This document shows positions 53,266 through 62,162 of a DNA stretch of 64,000 nt, piece by piece (the stretch's first letter is position 1; each line of letters begins with the position of its first letter). Source of the DNA: Vibrio harveyi NBRC 15634 = ATCC 14126 = KCTC 12724 (GTDB lineage Bacteria > Pseudomonadota > Gammaproteobacteria > Enterobacterales > Vibrionaceae); the NCBI RefSeq assembly GCF_001591145.1, contig NZ_BCUF01000008.1, positions 78,846-142,845 on the forward strand. Reading direction: 5' to 3'. The translations under genes and the position numbers were made by a program. The notes under the pieces were generated by a model. The model worked only from the letters and a program-made list of their open reading frames with translations. It searched no databases and was not told the DNA's origin.

Positions 53266-54551
53266 TGAAACGTATTTATCTGGAAAGCTTCTTAGGTCTG
53301 ATTATTCTTTTTGTCGCCAGTTTAGTTGGCTATGAAATCATTGTTTATCAACTGAACACTGACTACGACTACCTACTGGAAGAGCATGAGGCGCAAGCTT
53401 TCCATGAGCTTATTTATCCGATTTATCGTGAAAAAGGTGAAGACTACACCATTCAACAATTGGAGAAATTCGCAACCTCTAGCCATATGTTGTTGATCGC
53501 TCAAGAGATGACTAGTGTCCCTCTTGAGGTTCAACAGGCTTTCGATGAAGATCCTTCCGTCAATACCGCGTTTGATGAGGATCGAGATTTATGGTTTCGA
53601 TTTGAACCAGGCTCGCCAGTATTCAAATTAAGCCAAAACCCCAACAGCCCAATCATTCAAGCCATTAATTTTGACGACAATATCGTTTGGCTGTTCTTCC
53701 TCGCTGGATTTGCACTGTATTGTGTTCTGCTAATTTGGTTTTTAAGCCGCCGCGTAAGGGCATTAGAGAAGGTCACGATCGATTTTGCATCCGGTGATTT
53801 TAATGCTCGCGCCGATACTTCCAGCGCGAAGTCGGTGGGAACATTAAACAAAAGCTTTAACCATATGGCAGAGAAGGTCTCTCGTCTTATTACGAGTAAC
53901 AAAATGCTAACCAATGCTGTCGCTCATGAGTTAAGAACACCAATCTTCCGACTCCAGTGGCAAGCCGATCTTCTGGCGGACGCTTCGTTAAATGAGCATC
54001 AGCAAAAATACGTCGATAGCATTGTAGAAGACATTGACGATATGGAAAAAATGGTTGAAGAACTGCTCTACTACGCAAAAATGGAGCGACCAAATTCCGA
54101 GATACAAACATCTACCGTGGTGTTATCTCGCTTTCTTCAATCGCTTCTTCCTAAATGGCAGCGCGATACGCCTTTATCCATTGTGATTGATGATGCCGAA
54201 TCACAAGGCGTGGTTGTCAACGCCGATCCAACGCTGCTCAAACGTGCACTCGATAACCTACTTCGCAATGCAATGCGTTATGCGAAAAAGCAGATCGTTT
54301 TAGAGCTGGTTGATACTCCCGACCACTGCTGTATTCAGATCCACGATGACGGCTGCGGAATTGAAGAGAAAGACTGGCCTCACTTGTTCGATGCATTTTA
54401 TAGCGCCGATAAAGCGCGAAACAAAAGCACCAGTGGTTTTGGCTTAGGGCTCGCCATCGTAAAACAGATTGTCGAGTTACAAGATGGCTGCGTGTCTGTC
54501 TCTCACAGTCCTTTGGGCGGCGCATGCTTCACGGTATGCTTTCAAAAATAA
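53265..54551 (+). CDS. RstB-like sensor histidine kinase
   Basis: A 428-residue membrane kinase. First helix ~8-28, periplasmic sensor ~30-140 rich in acidic residues (EDPS, DEDRD), second helix ~143-163, HAMP, HisKA with VAHELRTPIFRLQ (His221) and HATPase (NLLRNAMRYA; GFGLGLAIV near 398). The acidic periplasmic surface recalls PhoQ/PmrB-type sensors of cations or peptides. ATG at 53265 overlaps the regulator's stop by one base; an upstream in-frame GTG/TTG-type start is unlikely. Confidence 0.92.
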   Translation: MKRIYLESFLGLIILFVASLVGYEIIVYQLNTDYDYLLEEHEAQAFHELIYPIYREKGEDYTIQQLEKFATSSHMLLIAQEMTSVPLEVQQAFDEDPSVNTAFDEDRDLWFRFEPGSPVFKLSQNPNSPIIQAINFDDNIVWLFFLAGFALYCVLLIWFLSRRVRALEKVTIDFASGDFNARADTSSAKSVGTLNKSFNHMAEKVSRLITSNKMLTNAVAHELRTPIFRLQWQADLLADASLNEHQQKYVDSIVEDIDDMEKMVEELLYYAKMERPNSEIQTSTVVLSRFLQSLLPKWQRDTPLSIVIDDAESQGVVVNADPTLLKRALDNLLRNAMRYAKKQIVLELVDTPDHCCIQIHDDGCGIEEKDWPHLFDAFYSADKARNKSTSGFGLGLAIVKQIVELQDGCVSVSHSPLGGACFTVCFQK

Positions 54552-54684
54552 AATCATAAACTTATCAGTAACTCCTACCTTGTTGTTACAAAACACGACA
54601 TTTCAATACATACGATAGACAGAGCTCAAAAATAAAACAGTGTACATTTAATCCATCAATTCACAGCAATAATGGATTACAAAA

Positions 54685-55077
54685 ATGTATAAACACCTTT
54701 TTCTCCTCACCCTTTCTTCCACACTTGCTGCTTGTGCCTACAACCAAAAGCCTGTCGTTGATATGACCAATGTCGACCAAGCTCAATACGAGCAAGACTT
54801 CGCTTATTGCCAAGGTTATGCCGAAAAAGTCGACAAAGGCGAAGCGGCAAAAACTGAAGCAAAAAATGGAGCTGTGACAGGTGCTCTTGTTGGTGCCGTA
54901 GCTGGCGCACTAGAAGATGGCGTCGGTGGTGCTGCCGTAGGTGCCGTAGCTGGTTCAGCAGTCGGTGCTGGCGCAGGTGCACTTGGCGGTGCAAATGACT
55001 CAACCAAAACCCAATCGCTCGTGCTTCGTAAATGCCTAGCAAATAAAGGCTATACCGTATACGACCTTGATTCATAA
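54685..55077 (+). CDS. Glycine-zipper lipoprotein (17-kDa-antigen-like)
   Basis: A 130-residue predicted lipoprotein with lipobox LAAC (Cys17). Residues ~62-103 are a Gly/Ala-rich zipper (GALVGAVAGALEDGVGGAAVGAVAG in outline) like the Rickettsia 17-kDa antigen. Flanking Cys (YCQGYA and RKCLANKGY) may form a disulfide, an arrangement common in this family. It lies 133 bases after the RstB-like kinase on the same strand. It has no precise known function. Confidence 0.87.
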   Translation: MYKHLFLLTLSSTLAACAYNQKPVVDMTNVDQAQYEQDFAYCQGYAEKVDKGEAAKTEAKNGAVTGALVGAVAGALEDGVGGAAVGAVAGSAVGAGAGALGGANDSTKTQSLVLRKCLANKGYTVYDLDS

Positions 55078-55251
55078 CGTATAAATTAGCATCAATTGCA
55101 TAAAATAATGGTCAGGCGACATCTTTTTCACAAATGTTTCACGCTCGACCTATTACTCTCAACTTTCGCAATTTGATGCCTTTTCTTTTATCAGGGGATG
55201 CTTATCCCTCAAGCGCCCCTTCTTTTTTGGCTCAGCAGTATAGGCCCCATT

Positions 55252-55608
55252 TTGAAACCAGGAAAAACAGGCATTCGCCGGATATTGGACGCAACCGGCT
55301 ATTCACTTCAAGGATTGAAAGCAGCATGGATTAACGAAGCAGCATTTAGACAAGAGTTAGTACTGACGTTAGTACTCTCTATCGCTGCATTCTTGCTTCC
55401 CTTCACCATGCTTGAACGAACAATGATGATCAGCAGCTTACTGCTGGTTGTAATAGTTGAATTGATTAATTCCGCCATCGAAGCGGTTGTCGATCGTGTC
55501 AGCGATGACTGGCATGAACTCAGTGGTAGAGCCAAGGACATTGGTTCCGCAGCAGTATTTGTTGCGCTTGTTCTCGCCCTATTTGTTTGGGCGTCGATTT
55601 TAATTTAG
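55252..55608 (+). CDS. dgkA: Diacylglycerol kinase DgkA
   Basis: A 118-residue inner-membrane kinase that phosphorylates diacylglycerol to phosphatidate. It matches E. coli DgkA throughout: AAWINEAAFRQE, then VVIVELINSAIEAVVDRVSDDWHELSGRAKDIGSAAV in segments, with three membrane helices and the conserved Glu/Asn active-site residues. TTG at 55252 gives the canonical N-terminus. An ATG at 55198 would add 18 residues that overlap a GGGAT...ATCCC hairpin. It lies 21 bases upstream of eptA. EptA releases diacylglycerol, which DgkA recycles. Confidence 0.93.
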   Translation: MKPGKTGIRRILDATGYSLQGLKAAWINEAAFRQELVLTLVLSIAAFLLPFTMLERTMMISSLLLVVIVELINSAIEAVVDRVSDDWHELSGRAKDIGSAAVFVALVLALFVWASILI

Positions 55609-55629
55609 TTACATCGAAGTACGTCAATT

Positions 55630-57282
55630 ATGAAGACAATTGAACTACCAACTAAAGGTCTCTCTTACGTTACCTTTACGCTTTTACTCGCCTTGTATTT
55701 CGCCCTTGTGGTGAACATTCCCATTTACAAGGAATTGGTTCACATCCTTACTAATCTCGATCAAGTTAAGATCGGTTTCATTATTACCATTCCCATCTTC
55801 TTTTTTGCAGCGCTGAACTTCTTATTCAACTTGTTCAGTTGGCCTTGGATCAGTAAACCATTCTTTATCTTATTGCTGATCACCTCTGGTATAGTGAGCT
55901 ACGCGAGCTACAACTACGGCACACTCTTCGATACCGACATGATCACCAATATTGTCGAAACTGATACCAGTGAAGCAAGTTCTTACTTCAGCGCTTACTC
56001 GTTGATCTGGACAGTTTTGATGGGGGTACTTCCTGCATTACTTGTCTTTAAAGTGAAGTTTCAACCGCTAAAAGGAAACTGGCTAAGATTCACATTAACT
56101 AAAATCGTCTCAATGCTTGCTTCTTTAGTGATCATTGCCGTGATTGCTGGTTTGTATTACCAAGACTACGCATCCGTTGGTCGTAATAATAGCTACCTAA
56201 AGAAAATCATTATCCCTACTCAGTACGTGTATGCGATCTCTAGTTATGTCAAAGAAACCTACCTGACAACACCACAACCATACCGTGAGATTGGCACTGA
56301 TGCTAAGCAATCTCAGCTAGCTTTAGAACAAGCCAAAGAGAAGCCTACTCTGGTTGTCTTCGTATTAGGAGAAACTGCGCGTACTCAAAACTACCAAATC
56401 AACGGTTACGATCGCGAAACCAACCCATACACCAGCAAGCTAGACGTCATTTCATTCCAAGACGTTTCCTCTTGCGGTACAGCAACAGCGGTTTCCGTTC
56501 CTTGTATGTTTTCGCAACTGCCTCGTAGCGACTTCGATCGTAGTACAGCAGATAACCAAGACAATGCTTTGGATATAATGCAACGTGCTGGCATTGATTT
56601 GATGTGGAAAGACAATGACGGCGGAGATAAAGGCGTCGCGCATAAGATCAATAAGATGGATGTGGACCGCAGCCAGAAAAATGAACAGTGCAACGGCAGC
56701 ACTTGCTATGACATCGCATTGCTAAATAACCTAGATGATCAAATCGCAAGCATGAAAGGTAACCGCCTTGTTGCGCTGCATCTCATTGGTAGTCATGGTC
56801 CAACGTATTTCCAACGCTATCCAAAAGACAAAGCCTTCTTCCAACCAGACTGCCCGCGTGCAGACATCGAAAACTGTAGCGTTGAACAAATCGTCAATAC
56901 TTATGACAATACTATTCGCTACACGGACTTCGTTTTGGATCAAACTATAGCGAAATTGAAAGCGCTAGAAGACAAATACAATACGGCCATGATTTATGTT
57001 TCTGATCACGGTGAGTCTTTAGGTGAAAATGGCTTGTTCTTACACGGCATGCCTTACGGATTGGCGCCTGATTTCCAAAAGCGTGTTCCTATGATACTTT
57101 GGATGTCTCCGGGCTTTAAGCAAGCTAAACACATCAATACTGATTGTTTGGAACAAGAGGCGCAACAAACCGCGACGCACTCTCACGATAATGTATTCCA
57201 CTCTTTACTCGGTATCATGGACGTAGAAACCGATGCTTATGATGGAGATTTGGATATCTTTAAAACCTGCAGAACATCTTAG
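55630..57282 (+). CDS. eptA: Lipid A phosphoethanolamine transferase EptA
   Basis: A 550-residue inner-membrane enzyme that moves phosphoethanolamine from phosphatidylethanolamine to lipid A, reducing negative charge and giving resistance to polymyxin-like peptides. Five membrane helices (~15-175) precede a periplasmic sulfatase-fold domain. The nucleophile is Thr249 in VLGETART. Zinc ligands lie in IGSHGPTYF and YVSDHGESLGE (Asp-His). Six or more Cys can form the structural disulfides. It is cotranscribed with dgkA and lies downstream of an RstAB-like system. A terminator lies at 57299-57329. Confidence 0.94.
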   Translation: MKTIELPTKGLSYVTFTLLLALYFALVVNIPIYKELVHILTNLDQVKIGFIITIPIFFFAALNFLFNLFSWPWISKPFFILLLITSGIVSYASYNYGTLFDTDMITNIVETDTSEASSYFSAYSLIWTVLMGVLPALLVFKVKFQPLKGNWLRFTLTKIVSMLASLVIIAVIAGLYYQDYASVGRNNSYLKKIIIPTQYVYAISSYVKETYLTTPQPYREIGTDAKQSQLALEQAKEKPTLVVFVLGETARTQNYQINGYDRETNPYTSKLDVISFQDVSSCGTATAVSVPCMFSQLPRSDFDRSTADNQDNALDIMQRAGIDLMWKDNDGGDKGVAHKINKMDVDRSQKNEQCNGSTCYDIALLNNLDDQIASMKGNRLVALHLIGSHGPTYFQRYPKDKAFFQPDCPRADIENCSVEQIVNTYDNTIRYTDFVLDQTIAKLKALEDKYNTAMIYVSDHGESLGENGLFLHGMPYGLAPDFQKRVPMILWMSPGFKQAKHINTDCLEQEAQQTATHSHDNVFHSLLGIMDVETDAYDGDLDIFKTCRTS

Positions 57283-57298
57283 TATCAAACAGCACGAT

Positions 57299-57329
57299 AA
57301 AGCCTGATTCACATGAATCAGGCTTTTTT
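57299..57329 (+). terminator. Terminator after eptA
   Basis: AAAGCCTGATTCA / TGAATCAGGCTTT stem with T-run. Confidence 0.92.
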
Positions 57330-57404
57330 ATGACCTTTTGCTCTCAGAAATCCAACAGGTTCTCGTTATAATGTTTATCCCGTCAACGAACAAAGTAGAA
57401 CCAA

Positions 57405-58337
57405 ATGAAAATTGGCATCATTGGCTTGGGCGACATTGCTCAAAAAGCCTACCTCCCTGTTATCACCCAAATTCCAAATGTTGAACTGGTATTTTGTACC
57501 CGTAACGCAAATACACTTAACACACTGGCTCAACAATATCGCATCACAGAAACCTGTCAGGACTACCAACAGTTGGTTGGCATGGGTGTGGATGCAGTAA
57601 TGATTCATGCAGCGACGAGCATTCACCCTCAAATCGCATCTTTCTTTTTAGAACAAGGCATCCCGACATTTGTTGACAAACCTTTGGCAGACAGCGCTGC
57701 TGAGGTGGAAAAGCTATACGAACTAGCAGAACGTGTAAGTCAGCCTTTGTATGTCGGTTTCAATCGCCGTCATATTCCGCTCTACAATCAGCATATGCCG
57801 GGCGTACAACAAGGCGAACTTTCAGGTCTGAAATCAATACGTTGGGAGAAGAATCGTCATCAATTACCGGGGGATATTCGTACCTTCATTTTCGATGATT
57901 TTATCCACCCTCTCGATAGCGTGAACATTACGACCAAAGCAGATCTACAAGACGCTTACATTACGCACCAAATGGAAGGCGACCAACTGGCTCGTTTAGA
58001 TATCCAATGGCAGCATGGTGAGACACTGCTTCATGCATCAATGAACCGCCATTTTGGTATCACAACGGAGCGAGTCCAAGCTTGCTATTCAAATAAAGCG
58101 ATTGAATTTGATTCATTTGTTGAAGGGAAAATGTGGCAAGACAATCAAGAGCAAAAGCTCAGCTTGAAAGATTGGACGCCAATGCTGACCAGTAAAGGTT
58201 TCCACTCTATGTTGCTTGATTGGTTTAACGTCATTCAGTCAGGTAAAGTCGCCACTGAAATTGTCCAGCGCAACATTGCTAGTCATCAACTTGCCGAAGC
58301 GATTTGTCAGCACATTGAACAATCAGTGCGTCGATAA
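57405..58337 (+). CDS. Gfo/Idh/MocA family oxidoreductase (YceM/MviM-like)
   Basis: A 310-residue NAD(P)-dependent oxidoreductase. Rossmann loop GIIGLGDIAQKAYLP (3-17) and catalytic Lys in FVDKPLADS (~87-95). The shape and the GLGDIAQKAYLPV start resemble the E. coli YceM/MviM branch. No signal peptide. Its stop codon directly abuts the stop of the convergent GlxA-type gene, leaving no spacer. The substrate is unknown. Confidence 0.9.
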   Translation: MKIGIIGLGDIAQKAYLPVITQIPNVELVFCTRNANTLNTLAQQYRITETCQDYQQLVGMGVDAVMIHAATSIHPQIASFFLEQGIPTFVDKPLADSAAEVEKLYELAERVSQPLYVGFNRRHIPLYNQHMPGVQQGELSGLKSIRWEKNRHQLPGDIRTFIFDDFIHPLDSVNITTKADLQDAYITHQMEGDQLARLDIQWQHGETLLHASMNRHFGITTERVQACYSNKAIEFDSFVEGKMWQDNQEQKLSLKDWTPMLTSKGFHSMLLDWFNVIQSGKVATEIVQRNIASHQLAEAICQHIEQSVRR

Positions 58338-59261
58338 TTAAGCACTAAAACGAGCGCGGAATGCTTTGGGCGCCAGTCCCATGGTTTTAATGAATACTTT
58401 TCGAAACGCGCTCGCATCTTGATACCCCACGTGATAAGCAATCGCCTCAAAAGCGAGGTTGCTTGATTCCAGCAAGTCACATGCTTTTTGTACCCGGAGG
58501 TGTTGTAGATACTGATTCAAGTTCAAACCTGTCGCTTTTTGGAAACGTCTCTGAAGCGTGCGCTCAGTTAAACAACTGATCTCCGATAGAGCTTGGTTTG
58601 AAATCACATGGGAGAAATGATCGGCCATGTAGTGCTGAGCACTAAGAACGGCACTATCACCGTGTTGAAAATTAGGCATGAATTGCTGATAAAAACGTTG
58701 CTCTCTGGCACCAGTATCAACCACCAGCATCTTTCCCAATAACCGCATCACCAAAGGCGTGCTTAACTGAGATACCAACTCTAGCCCTAGATCAAGCCAA
58801 GACATCATGCCACCAGCTGTGATGACACTGCCCTCATTGATAAGGATGGATTCTGGCTTAAGCCTCACGTTAGGAAACTTGTCTCGGAATAACCCTGCCA
58901 GCCCCCAGTGTGTCGTGCACGCTTTGTTGTTCAACAAACCAGCTTGAGCGAGAACAAAAGCCCCGGCACATGCAGACGTAACAACCGCTCCTGCTTTATG
59001 TTGCTCAAACAGCCAAGACGTTAACGCCTCACTTGGCGAAAGATAATATTGCTCCGCGCCGCTTGGCGGCAATATGACGACCGTGAAATCACCATCTCGA
59101 ATAACGTCTTCTTGCCAATCAATGATGTCTGCATCAAAGCGACATTCAGCACCCAACTCAATAGCAGCGCGGCTTGCCATCTCAAACAGCTCCTGCAAAC
59201 CATAGACTGACGCTTTTGAAGCCCCCGGATAGTTCACAATAGCAATGTTTATCTTGTTCAT
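58338..59261 (-). CDS. GlxA family regulator (DJ-1/PfpI domain + AraC helix-turn-helix)
   Basis: A 307-residue regulator from ATG 59261; an in-frame start at 59390 would add 43 hydrophobic-looking residues and overlap the divergent gene. Residues ~5-175 form a DJ-1/PfpI-like domain with the elbow Cys in VTSACAGAFVLAQAG. The C-terminal ~95 residues contain two helix-turn-helix motifs (ALSEISCLTERTLQRRFQKATG; AFEAIAYHVGYQDASAFRKVF in outline). It is divergent from the cysteine hydrolase, which it likely regulates. Confidence 0.92.
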   Translation of the reverse strand: MNKINIAIVNYPGASKASVYGLQELFEMASRAAIELGAECRFDADIIDWQEDVIRDGDFTVVILPPSGAEQYYLSPSEALTSWLFEQHKAGAVVTSACAGAFVLAQAGLLNNKACTTHWGLAGLFRDKFPNVRLKPESILINEGSVITAGGMMSWLDLGLELVSQLSTPLVMRLLGKMLVVDTGAREQRFYQQFMPNFQHGDSAVLSAQHYMADHFSHVISNQALSEISCLTERTLQRRFQKATGLNLNQYLQHLRVQKACDLLESSNLAFEAIAYHVGYQDASAFRKVFIKTMGLAPKAFRARFSA

Positions 59262-59381
59262 TCCAATTGTCGTTTTTAACCTATTTTTTGTCATTTTAGA
59301 CACTGAGCAAGATAAAAGAAAGCACGCATAATAGCTCCCATACCAAAGCAATACATTCACTGAAAACAAAAGGAAAACACC

Positions 59382-59900
59382 ATGAGCCAAGCAGCACTTC
59401 TTGTTATCGATCTACAAAACGACTACTTCCCAAACGGTAAATTTCCTCTATGGAATACAGAAGCAACACTAAACAACATCAAGAGCGCAATTGCTAAAGC
59501 GAATGAGAAAAATATTCCTATCATTCATATTCAGCACATTGCGGATCCGGCAATGGGTATTGCACCTTTCTTTAATGAGGGGTCCGAAGGTGCTGATATT
59601 CACCCTGAGATCTTAGCGCTGGCGCCGAGTGCAGATGTAGTTATCAAGCACTTTGCAGACAGCTTTGAGCAAACAAACCTTGAAGAAGTGCTGCAAAAAC
59701 ATGGGGTAACAGAACTATTGGTATGCGGTATGATGACGCAAAACTGTGTCACTCATACTGCGATTTCTAAAGTGGCAGAAAAGTATGATGTCTCAATTCT
59801 TATGGACTGCTGCACAACGGTTGACGAAATGATCCACAACATTGCCTTACACGCAGTCTCTACCCGCGTTCCCCTAATAACTGCAGAACAAAAACTATAA
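59382..59900 (+). CDS. Isochorismatase-like cysteine hydrolase
   Basis: A 172-residue cysteine hydrolase. Catalytic triad: Asp10 (LVIDLQNDY), Lys89 (VVIKHFADSF) and Cys122 (MMTQNCVTHTA). A cis-peptide precedes VCGMMT. Members hydrolyse amides such as nicotinamide, peroxyureidoacrylate or isochorismate. Substrate is not predictable here. ATG follows AAAGGAAAAC. It is divergent from a GlxA-type regulator with ~120 bases between start codons. Confidence 0.9.
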   Translation: MSQAALLVIDLQNDYFPNGKFPLWNTEATLNNIKSAIAKANEKNIPIIHIQHIADPAMGIAPFFNEGSEGADIHPEILALAPSADVVIKHFADSFEQTNLEEVLQKHGVTELLVCGMMTQNCVTHTAISKVAEKYDVSILMDCCTTVDEMIHNIALHAVSTRVPLITAEQKL

Positions 59901-60017
59901 ACGAAATATTATAGAGGTATGCATAGAACGCATACCTCTATTCACTTTTTGTAATTTGTCTCGCTAGACAATTATCTCTACACTTCGCGCTCATTTTTCT
60001 ACTTGAGCGCACAATGC

Positions 60018-60206
60018 ATGCTTTTTTCTCAATCCATTTTCGCTCAGGTGCTGAGAATGTCCGTCATGTTGGGGCTATCTTTAGTTATCGTCCATCACTC
60101 TCCTAGGTTGCTGGAAATATTAGCAGAGCAAGCCATCAACAGCGGCTGTCACCAAACCACAGGCGACGGCGAGCATCATGATCATTCTCATCACCATCAT
60201 CATTAA
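60018..60206 (+). CDS. Small membrane peptide with His-rich tail
   Basis: A ~62-residue product from ATG 60018 (a TTG at 60003 is also in frame). One hydrophobic helix (~13-26) is followed by an amphipathic stretch and a tail containing one Cys and EHHDHSHHHHH. The tail must bind metal ions such as Zn, Ni, Co or Cu if exposed. Neither start has a good ribosome site. The stop is 12 bases upstream of the MFS gene, so they are probably cotranscribed. No family is recognised. Confidence 0.65.
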   Translation: MLFSQSIFAQVLRMSVMLGLSLVIVHHSPRLLEILAEQAINSGCHQTTGDGEHHDHSHHHHH

Positions 60207-60218
60207 TAAGAGCAAATT

Positions 60219-61433
60219 ATGAGTATTTTCCGATTTCCAATTCTTGTTTGGCTTGGAATAGGGATTTTGATTATTTGTCTAGGGATCAGACAATCTTTCG
60301 GCATTTTCATGATGCCAATTTCAGACTACTTTCACACTGGTCGTGAGTTCTTTAGCTTTGCTATTGCATTGCAAAACTTGTTGTTTGGTGTGTTCCAACC
60401 GTTTGTTGGTATGGCTTCAGATCGTTGGGGCGCGAAGCGTATTATCATTTTAGGTGCCATTTCTTACGCTTTGGGTCTCTACCTGACTTCTATCGCAGTT
60501 GAACCAACCATGATGTACCTGTCACTTGGTGTTTTGGTCGGTTTTGGTCTGAGCGCGACCAGTTACGTGATCGTGCTAGGTGCCGTTGCAAAGGTCGTCC
60601 CTGCGCAACATGCTGCGAAAGCATTTGGTTTGACAACAGCCGCAGGTTCATTCGGTATGTTCGCCATGATCCCAGGTGCCCAAGCGCTGTTGAGTGATTT
60701 TGGCTGGCAAGGCGCGCTTCAAGCATTCGCTGTACTGTGTAGCTTTATGATCATGTTTGCACTGTTCATGAGAACGGCGAAACCACAAGCGAGCAATGCA
60801 ACTAATGCTCAAGAAGACACACAAACTCTAAAAGAAGCATTGAAAGAAGCCTTTTCACATAAAGGCTATTGGCTAATCCATGCTGGCTTCTTTGTTTGTG
60901 GTTTCCACGTAATGTTCATCGCGACTCACCTGCCGAGTTACTTAGCCGATAAAGATTTACCCGCATCAACGGCGGCAATGGCGCTAGCGTACGTCGGTAT
61001 TTTCAACATCTTTGGCTCGTACTTCTGGGGTGTAATGGCAGACCGCTTTAACAAGCGTCATGTTATGTCTGCACTTTATTTGATGCGCACAGTCGTAATC
61101 GGTGCTTTTGTGACGCTACCTGTCACCGAACACACCGCTGCTATCTTTGGTGGTGCAATTGGCTTTTGCTGGTTAGGCACAGTGCCACTGACTTCCGGCT
61201 TAGTTCGTCAAATCTTTGGAGCTCGTTACCTTTCCACCTTGTATGGCTTGGTGTTCTTTACGCACCAAGTAGGTAGCTTCTTAGGAGCTTGGGTTGGTGG
61301 TCGTATTTACGATTACTACGGTTCGTACGACCCAATCTGGTGGTCAACCGTTGTATTAGCATTTATTGCAGCACTGATTCACCTGCCAATCAATGACAAG
61401 CCAGTCCCTCGCTTGAACTTAGCTACTGCCTAA
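60219..61433 (+). CDS. MFS transporter (OFA/monocarboxylate-like)
   Basis: A 404-residue inner-membrane carrier with twelve hydrophobic segments. The N-terminal FGIFMMPISDYF and loop 2-3 motif GMASDRWGAKRI are typical of MFS, and the C-half counterpart is GVMADRFNKRHVM. The overall look is of the oxalate/formate or MCT-like branch. The ~20-residue central loop is polar. It follows a His-rich peptide gene. The substrate is unknown. A terminator lies at 61438-61475. Confidence 0.9.
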   Translation: MSIFRFPILVWLGIGILIICLGIRQSFGIFMMPISDYFHTGREFFSFAIALQNLLFGVFQPFVGMASDRWGAKRIIILGAISYALGLYLTSIAVEPTMMYLSLGVLVGFGLSATSYVIVLGAVAKVVPAQHAAKAFGLTTAAGSFGMFAMIPGAQALLSDFGWQGALQAFAVLCSFMIMFALFMRTAKPQASNATNAQEDTQTLKEALKEAFSHKGYWLIHAGFFVCGFHVMFIATHLPSYLADKDLPASTAAMALAYVGIFNIFGSYFWGVMADRFNKRHVMSALYLMRTVVIGAFVTLPVTEHTAAIFGGAIGFCWLGTVPLTSGLVRQIFGARYLSTLYGLVFFTHQVGSFLGAWVGGRIYDYYGSYDPIWWSTVVLAFIAALIHLPINDKPVPRLNLATA

Positions 61434-61437
61434 CCTG

Positions 61438-61475
61438 AAAGGCTCTCGACATTTCTCCTTGAGAGCCTTTTCTTT
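61438..61475 (+). terminator. Terminator after MFS gene
   Basis: AAAGGCTCTC / GAGAGCCTTT stem followed by TCTTTACT. Confidence 0.85.
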
Positions 61476-61620
61476 ACTCCATCTCATGCGGTCTAGTACC
61501 TGTATTAAATCTGTGTTCTCATCAATGATTGCTTATTTAAGATAAAGTGTGTCCATTCATCCTCTGTTAAGATTCGTGTGACATACTTAACACAACGCTA
61601 TAAATCAAAAAGGGTTTTAA

Positions 61621-62052
61621 ATGAGAACACTCGGCAACATCATCTGGTTTGTATTCGGTGGCGTATTCATGGGTTTGCTATGGTGGTTCTTTGGACTTCT
61701 AGCATTCATCAGCATCATCGGCATTCCATGGGGACGCGCTTGTTTTGTAATGGGGAACTTCTCGTTCTTCCCATTCGGTAAAGAAGCAGTCTCACGAGAT
61801 GAATTAACCAATGAAATGGACATAGGCACGAGCCCACTTGGTGTCATTGGTAACGTAATTTGGTTTGTGTTTGCAGGTATCTGGTTGGCAATCGGTCACG
61901 TACTTTCTGCCGTAGCGTGCTTTGTCACCATCATCGGCATCCCGTTTGCCCTTCAACACCTGAAACTTGCGGTTATCTCTCTAGCTCCGATCGGTAAAAC
62001 AGTCGTGACAACAGAAGAAGCAGCAATGGCTCGCTACAATATCAATCGTTAA
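61621..62052 (+). CDS. yccF: YccF domain inner-membrane protein
   Basis: A 143-residue protein of the YccF family with four hydrophobic segments arranged as two homologous YccF repeats: GNIIWFVFGG ... IIGIPWGRACF and GNVIWFVFAG ... IIGIPFALQHL, each ending in a FG/IGK motif. The length and repeat match E. coli YccF (148 aa). Function is not established. The open frame starts with ATG directly after a run of T/A without a strong ribosome site. Confidence 0.92.
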   Translation: MRTLGNIIWFVFGGVFMGLLWWFFGLLAFISIIGIPWGRACFVMGNFSFFPFGKEAVSRDELTNEMDIGTSPLGVIGNVIWFVFAGIWLAIGHVLSAVACFVTIIGIPFALQHLKLAVISLAPIGKTVVTTEEAAMARYNINR

Positions 62053-62060
62053 TATACTAA

Positions 62061-62087
62061 ACCCTCTAAGCTTCCGGCTTAGAGGGT
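62061..62087. terminator. Hairpin after yccF and over the end of the small peptide gene
   Basis: ACCCTCTAAGC / GCTTAGAGGGT perfect 11-bp stem. Its T-runs are poor on both strands. The stop codon of the 24-residue minus-strand peptide lies inside it. Confidence 0.6.
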
Positions 62088-62153
62088 GATTCCCGTCAAG
62101 AGCAACCCCATAATCGCCACTGCGTATTCAATCATCGTTGATTGTATGTTCAT
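62079..62153 (-). CDS. 24-residue single-pass membrane peptide
   Basis: ATG at 62153 is preceded by an ideal AAGGAG five bases upstream; this site overlaps the stop codon of the outer-membrane protein gene. The frame encodes a polar/acidic start (MNIQSTMIEY) and a hydrophobic helix (AVAIMGLLLTGITL), then TAA. The signals point to a real, translationally coupled small protein like KdpF or other single-helix modulators. It is not recognised as a known family. Confidence 0.6.
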   Translation of the reverse strand: MNIQSTMIEYAVAIMGLLLTGITL

Positions 62154-62162
62154 ATCGACTCC

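Noticed and set aside
54707..55075. Antisense His/Leu-rich frame opposite the glycine-zipper lipoprotein
   Set aside because: Its low-complexity pattern results from the Gly/Ala codons of the real gene on the plus strand.
55190..55236. Terminator between the lipoprotein and dgkA
   Set aside because: AGGG...CCCT with a later T-run is suggestive, but the stem is short and interrupted and it overlaps a possible dgkA start, so it is not called.
60174..60203. Run of His codons mistaken for an engineered tag
   Set aside because: It lies in a natural operon context without vector sequence, and Asp, Glu and Ser interrupt the run; it is kept as a native His-rich tail.
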